A DNA stretch of 64,000 bases, from NCBI RefSeq assembly GCF_022539665.2, contig NC_081340.1, positions 4,959,357 through 5,023,356 on the forward strand. Reading direction: 5' to 3'. How positions within the stretch are numbered: position 1 is the first letter of the stretch; every line of letters begins with the position of its first letter. The DNA comes from Daphnia carinata. Taxonomy: Eukaryota > Arthropoda > Branchiopoda > Diplostraca > Daphniidae. The position numbers and the translations under genes are program-made. Of this stretch, positions 58,338-64,000 are shown in pieces. Below the pieces are notes generated by a model. The model saw nothing but the letters and a program-made list of their open reading frames with translations, searched no databases and was not told the DNA's origin.

Positions 58338-61300
58338 CTATTTTCCTTGGGCGATCAGAGTTCGATGATGGGCAATAAGATCCTCGACAACAGAGGGGTC
58401 GGCCAATGTTGAGATATCTCCCAAATCTTCTGCTTGATCCGCAGCCACTTTGCGTAAAATGCGTCGCATAATCTTGCCCGATCGTGTCTTGGGTAAACCT
58501 GTACAGATCTATTGGACAAAAAAAAAAAAAAGTAAGAGATTCACATAGGAAATTGTGAATTATTCATAATGGATTTCATCTTACTTGTATTACATCCGGA
58601 AGGGCATAGGCGGCAATTTTCTGCTTGACAATTCCTCTTAGTTCAGATTCTGTTTTGGTATCAGCGACGAAGCCATCCTTAAGTATCACATACGCGTAAA
58701 TGCCTTCGCCCTTGATATCGTGTGGGTAGCCGACAACGGCAGACTCTGCTACAGACGGATGTTGGCCCTAGGAAAAGAAAAAATACTCAATACGTCTGGA
58801 ATGTTCTACTAGGAATTTCAAATACGAATACCAGAGCGTTTTCCACTTCTGCAGTGCCGAGTCGATGGCCGCTAACATTGATGACATCATCCATCCGGCC
58901 TGTTATTTGGTAGTAACCGTCGCTGTGTCGGATGGCACCGTCACCGGTGAAATAGAATCCACGAAAAGGCCTATAGTATGTATCCAGGAAGCGGCCGTGC
59001 GTGCCGTAGATGGTCCGGGCCATGCCTGGCCATGGTTTTTTCAAACACAAGGCCCCCGTAACGTCATTACCTTGCAGTTCCTCGCCCTGAGTAAATTTAG
59101 AAAATGTTATTTTGAACAGTCAGTCGAAAAAAGTTATACTTTTTCGCTGAGAATAGCAGGTGAAATTCCATACATTGGTCGCATGGGCATGCCAGGACGA
59201 ATTTCAGCGCCAGGACCTGAAGGTCTCGGGCTTATACAAATTCCGCCAGTCTCCGTTTGCCACCATGTATCCACTACGACGCATTTCTCCTTGCCTACTA
59301 CCTTGTTGTACCAGTGCCAAGCTTCTACGTTGATCGGTTCACCCTGAAAAAGAAAGCAGTTAATTATAGTCGCCTTATCTAAGGGAATGTAATTGCAACC
59401 ATACCACTGAGCCGAGAGTTCGCAGTGAGCTAAGATCATGCTTTTCTACGTGTTCATTGCCATGCTTGATCAGCAGTCGAATAGCCGTCGGTGCGGTGTA
59501 AAATTGATTGATTTTTAATCGTTGAACAGTTTCCCAGTATCGACCTATAGCAAATACGAGTTTTCTTCAAAGTCAAACGTAGACAGATCAATACGAATCG
59601 ACCGACCTGGATCGGGGTAGGTTGGTGTGCTCTCGAATAAAACGGTGGTGACCCCGTTAGCTAAAGGCCCATACACGACATAGGAATGGCCCGTAATCCA
59701 TCCAATGTCCGCCACGCAGCCAAAGATGTCACCTTCGTTACAGTCGAATACTAATTCATGAGTCAATGAGGCATAAAGGAGGTAGCCAGCTTGTGTATGT
59801 GCGACTCCTTTAGGATTCCCTGTGCTGCCAGACGTGTATAGCATGAAAAGCAAATCTTCACTGTCAAGTACGGCAGGTTCACACTCGCCGCTCTCTTTTA
59901 TCATGGCCTAATAAAGAATTTCTTTAGATTAGCTTGTATACCAATGTAACTGATGACGTAAAACAAACCTCGTCGAGATCGACGTCAAGAGGAGATGAAA
60001 TGACGGGATTACCCGTCCTCTTGCCCACCAAGATAGCTGTGACGCTCGGGCAATTGGCCACAGCCGCTACGACAGTCTTCTTCAACTCAATCAGTTTGCC
60101 ACCACGGACTCCTTGGTCAGCAGTAATAACTACTTTGGCTTCAGCTAACGAAAAAAGAAACAATGTCGAATTCGTTTAACTTTACAAAAGACATGTAAAA
60201 AAAAATCCGAGAATCAATACCATCAATGATGCGACTCGCCAACGCTTCCGCACTGAATCCGGCGAAAACGACCGAGTGGATGGCACCAATGCGAGCACAG
60301 GCTAACATGGAGGCAACGGCGAGTGGACAGGCTGGCATGTAGATTGCTACGCGGTCACCCTTGACCACGCCACGGGATTTAAGGACATTGGCCACTTGGT
60401 TCATCATCGTGTACAACTCACTACACCACGTCATTAATGAAAATAAATATGATTAAAATGATACTTTAAACGTTGATGTTGAAAAGACTAATTAGAAATC
60501 GAACCCGTAGGTGACGCGTTCCTCCTGGCCCGGCTCGTCCTTTTCCCAAATAAGCGCCACACGGCTGGCATCCTTTTCCTTGTGTCGATCGACACAATTG
60601 ACTGTTGAGATATAAAAAAAAATATATATATACGTATTTTTTAAAATGTAAAACACTTATTTTGTACTCTTATGATTCAGGAAACTGATTGAGGTTGCTG
60701 ATTAAATTTAATAAATTATAGTGTTTTGCACAATAATACTTAATCTTTCATTCGTATCTTGCGTTCGTAACACACATTGTTCTAATTACCCTTTAACAGA
60801 TAGATTGCATGGCAACAAGTACGTGTTATATTGCTATTGGTTTTTTTTTTTCGAAACATCAGTATTTTATTCCCAAGTACAGAAATAACATTTTCCCATG
60901 GCAAGTATGAACTATGACTTAATTGCAGTTTCACCTTTCAAAAAAATTAGGCGGATAAGCCACCCAATATATTTTGTTTACCTGAAACATTCAATTGGCC
61001 GCCAATGAACCATCGAAATAAGCCCGTCTCCATATCGCAATCCGAGACACGTTCGAAATTACGGCTCCAACGCAGGCGCAAGCGGGCAAGCGTGCCCCAA
61101 AACACGTCCGTCTGTAAAGGTCATATTTTTTAGATTTTTTAAATAGCAACTAGTAAATGTAAGCAACGTCGATGAGTTACGTTTCCTGAAAAGTATGCCC
61201 CGTATGATAACATTGAGTCAGTGAATGCTATGAGCAAAATGCCACGACAAGGTTTTCTAAACGCGCTAATTTCTCTTCCATTTTTGTGGTAAAAACTGCC

Positions 61301-61577
61301 ACATATGCAAACTTTATAACCACATCATCAAATTCTTAGTTCTATTCTTTAGCTAAACTACTTTGCTGAAATCCTTCAGGTTTTCACATAACGATTATAC
61401 AGGCAAGGCTGTTCGAAAGCGTCCCCGACTATACCAGAGAAAACAGGTCACGGTAGAAAAGGAAAGCAAACAAACCTCGTTGATGCTGAAATTGTACAGT
61501 TCCTCATAATTGGTGCACCCAGGAAATACATCTCTGAGCTCAGGTAAGCTAAACACGCTGGCCGTGGGAGAATCCAT
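58338..61577 (-). CDS. AcCoAS: Acetyl-CoA synthetase, cytosolic/nuclear (ACSS2 type)
   Basis: Eleven exons: 61577-61476, 61111-60982, 60601-60505, 60420-60221, 60144-59969, 59907-59607, 59544-59405, 59343-59140, 59086-58832, 58767-58585, 58508-58338; 652 residues (Drosophila about 670). It makes acetyl-CoA from acetate, ATP and CoA through an acetyl-adenylate. Seen: [18 protein letters not shown], the AMP-binding P-loop [65 protein letters not shown] and the lysine motif [17 protein letters not shown] near the C-terminus. The start MDSPTASV is the first in-frame ATG; the frame is open further upstream without another ATG. One donor (GG|gttcga at 60504) is weak, but the join is required by the protein. 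Confidence 0.95.
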
Positions 61578-63358
61578 TGCAATACTTAACCGAGAACCAC
61601 GTCGTTCACTAAACGAGAATTTACACGGTCGTGGTTTCCGTACACTTATGAATGTGATAAGGTAAAGCAACAGAAATGTTCACTATGCATGTAGCAGTAG
61701 AAAGTGTTCAAGTATCCGAGTCGTCGACCAGTCCACTTCACGTCACAGCCACACACTGACCAACTTTGCTTACTGGGGGAACTGTCAGATGCCGTAGGCT
61801 CCCTCCATTTAGCCAAACCTCCAGCATCGTTTTGAAGAATGGCGCAGCTGTAAACAACATGGCATTGATTTCTCATGGAGAGACATTGATTTTACCTGCT
61901 TAGTGGCTAATTGTTGATTTTTCAGGGTTGTTTATTCAAAAAATATTTAATTATCTGAAAATATAATTTATTGGCTCTCAATTTGTGTGGCAATGCGTAA
62001 ATCTAGGTTTACACTAAAAAAGCAAGTTTTGCGTTCCTTACATAGGTGGCGCCGTTGTAAAAAGCGGTAAAACGAACCGAACCTCAGTTTGCGCGCCAAC
62101 GTCTACCACATAGTTTAAAGCACGTGTTTATTTATTGTTCGTTTTCCCTCATGGAGTGGTTGTGGTGAGGCACGTTGAACTAATACCGGGGTGATATTTC
62201 GCGCCAGGTAAACGATAAAATATTTATTATTCTTTATGTTTTTTCACCTTTGGCGTCTGCTTGTTTGTATTATTTTTTGTTTTTAAAATTCTTTTCCTAA
62301 AATCTATTTCATTTCAAAAGGAAATAACTGGAATGTGGGCAACTGAAATTTACTGTTTCTCTGTAAGCCTAACTGTAGAAAAAAAAAGGTAAGATATCCT
62401 AGAACCTTCTACCTTTATTTAGAAGCCCTTAGCTATTATCTATTATCTAACAAAATTATAATAATTTCAGACAATTCCTACAGTTCTTCGATAAACTCAT
62501 TATTTCCCTAAAGTTTGTTGCTTTCTCAATCAGTAAGCATTGATAGGGCTACACCTTTTGTGTGCATTTTGGTGTTGTGTGATAATTATTGGTTACACAC
62601 AACACACTATCTCCCTGTTAAAGCTACTTGTCGGATAACTATAATTCCCTTGCCATGTAGGCATCCCCAATATTTCTTGTGTGTCTTGGCTATTTATGAG
62701 CCTTAATGATTTCACAGTGAAAATGTTGGTTGCCTTTAAAATTATTTACATTTCTTGGATTAGTAAGAACCCGTAGATTTGCAGAACTGTAGGATTTTGT
62801 CATGTTCATGATTAAATGTAATGATTTAGAACTTATTTTTTTTTTAGCATTTTAAAATAATGTTTTAGCTCTTCTCCTATCTAGTTTTTTAACTTCCTTT
62901 TAACATTAAATAATTCCCTTTTCTTTATTTAAAAGCGAATTAGGTTTTGATCGAAAATTTTTTTGTTTTCTTGTTTTTTTTCTTTCAAAATTTTGATTCC
63001 TTGAAACTAAGGACAATGACCATGGATTGATGTATATTTCATTTTGTTGACAGTATAAGAGGAGAACAGTATATGATTCCAAAATAGCCAACAAATTATT
63101 TACAAACAGAAGGATGAAATAGAGAAGTGGGCACACCTTGTTAAGTCAATTTTGTAAGGAAATACAGTAAAGAGCAACTTAAAAGTATAACTACACAAGA
63201 AGGTAACAATAAGGAACAAATGGAACGAAAGTGATTTAAATAGTATCGAACTTCTGAAGGGCACTGGCTGTTGCCCCGCTCTAAATAATAATTAATAACA
63301 AATAATTTTTTTTTTTGCTTGTTAGCCGATGCAGCGTAGCAGTGTGACTGGTCAGCCG
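61578..63358. other. Intergenic region with a possible untranslated plus-strand first exon
   Basis: 1.8 kb without a supported coding gene. The stretch about 62060-62210 is richer in G+C and ends GCGCCAG|GTAAACG, a good donor on the plus strand, so it may be a noncoding first exon. The frames at 62515-62706 and 62906-63136 are low in complexity. The left part should hold the acetyl-CoA synthetase promoter. Confidence 0.4.
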
Positions 63359-64000
63359 TTATTCCCAGTCGAGTGTCGACGAAAATTCAATTGCTTTCTC
63401 CCACGGAAACTCCAATGAATTAGCACCTAGGAAAAAACAACCGGTATACATGTAGCTCTTTATTATGATCCATAGATAGCCGTATAATCTTAATGGTTTT
63501 GTTTTTTTCTCTTTTTCTTGTCTTGGCTAATGTAGAAATATTTGTCTTACCGGTTGATCTTTGAATACGTCCATTGCGGTTATTGGTTGCGTTCCCGCTA
63601 TTACACATCATGCCATAAACGCGGATTCCGGGCACACGAGCGTAGGCCGGCTGGTCATGGCTCATGGGCCCATCTGCAAGATTGGTGTGAACGGTAAATA
63701 TTACATTACCACATCGATAGAAAACCACACTTTTGCTGGTATAGGATAATACGGAAAACGTCTGGTTTTGGGCACCGTGTTTACATCGAAACCCACAATT
63801 ATTAGAAATAGCAAGGGACCCCAAAATAACAATGCATGTAAGAATATGTTTCTCGAACATACCTAGTTCACCTTGTTCGCAACGACAGATGACAAGGTAC
63901 TGAGACTTTCCCGTGCGAACATTCTGAAGTGCGAGTAAAGCCCAATCTTGTGGTGAGCGACATTCACGAATTAACTTTGTCTCTTCACAAGTTTTGACCA
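63359..64000 (-). CDS. 3' part of an unrecognised, probably secreted Cys-containing protein, cut by the right edge
   Basis: Three joined exons: 64000-63863 (partial), 63673-63551, 63426-63359; phases agree, giving about 108 residues with the C-terminus. It reads VKTCEETKLIRECRSPQDW, ALLALQNVRTGKSQYLVICR, CEQGELDGPMSHDQPAYAR, VPGIRVYGMMCNSGNATNNR and ends FSSTLDWE. Five cysteines in the first 80 residues, one N-glycosylation site (NAT) and no membrane helix suggest a disulfide-bonded extracellular protein, but the N-terminus is outside the window. I do not recognise the family. Confidence 0.7.

Overview
This is nuclear DNA of an arthropod, most likely a branchiopod crustacean such as Daphnia. 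The reasons are the compact genes with many 55-80 nt introns, arthropod-type families (Nrx-IV, Task6/Task7 channels, nutrient amino acid transporters of SLC6), and the presence of a SECIS-binding protein that many insects have lost. The species is an inference. Genes were rebuilt by joining exons at splice sites and checking reading phase and family length. Exon ends are given to the base but could be off by one in places.

Left part (1-23.5 kb): a partial unrecognised gene runs off the left edge. It is followed by a complete Neurexin IV (864-6668, minus) that carries a pair of equal-length mutually exclusive exons. An intronless phosphopantetheinyl transferase gene (AASDHPPT) lies inside one of its introns on the same strand. 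Next come a thiamine/folate-type transporter (SLC19) and thiamine pyrophosphokinase (TPK1) placed head to head, SECISBP2, UQCRB and a TASK-type two-pore potassium channel (Task6).

Middle (23.5-42.7 kb): WDR48, the lysophospholipid acyltransferase LPCAT3/nessy, divergent from prohibitin 2 (PHB2, with a textbook U12 AT-AC intron), 6-phosphogluconate dehydrogenase, enolase, the tRNA m1G9 methyltransferase TRMT10A with a hexapeptide-repeat tail, and an unrecognised 604-codon reading frame made of twenty-three 60-nt repeats.

Right part (42.7-64 kb): three tandem SLC6 nutrient amino acid transporter paralogues (the third with a 1-nt frameshift), a flavin/biliverdin reductase (BLVRB), a second TASK channel (Task7) with an altered first selectivity filter, cytosolic acetyl-CoA synthetase, and the 3' part of a cysteine-containing, probably secreted protein running off the right edge.

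Most genes are housekeeping and unrelated. The clear functional neighbours are SLC19 with TPK1 (thiamine uptake and activation) and the SLC6 cluster. I see no phage, CRISPR, rRNA or recognisable tRNA gene. The main candidates for something new are the 20-residue repeat protein at 40.6-42.4 kb, the Nrx-IV locus (nested gene next to exclusive exons), and the U12-type splicing signals.
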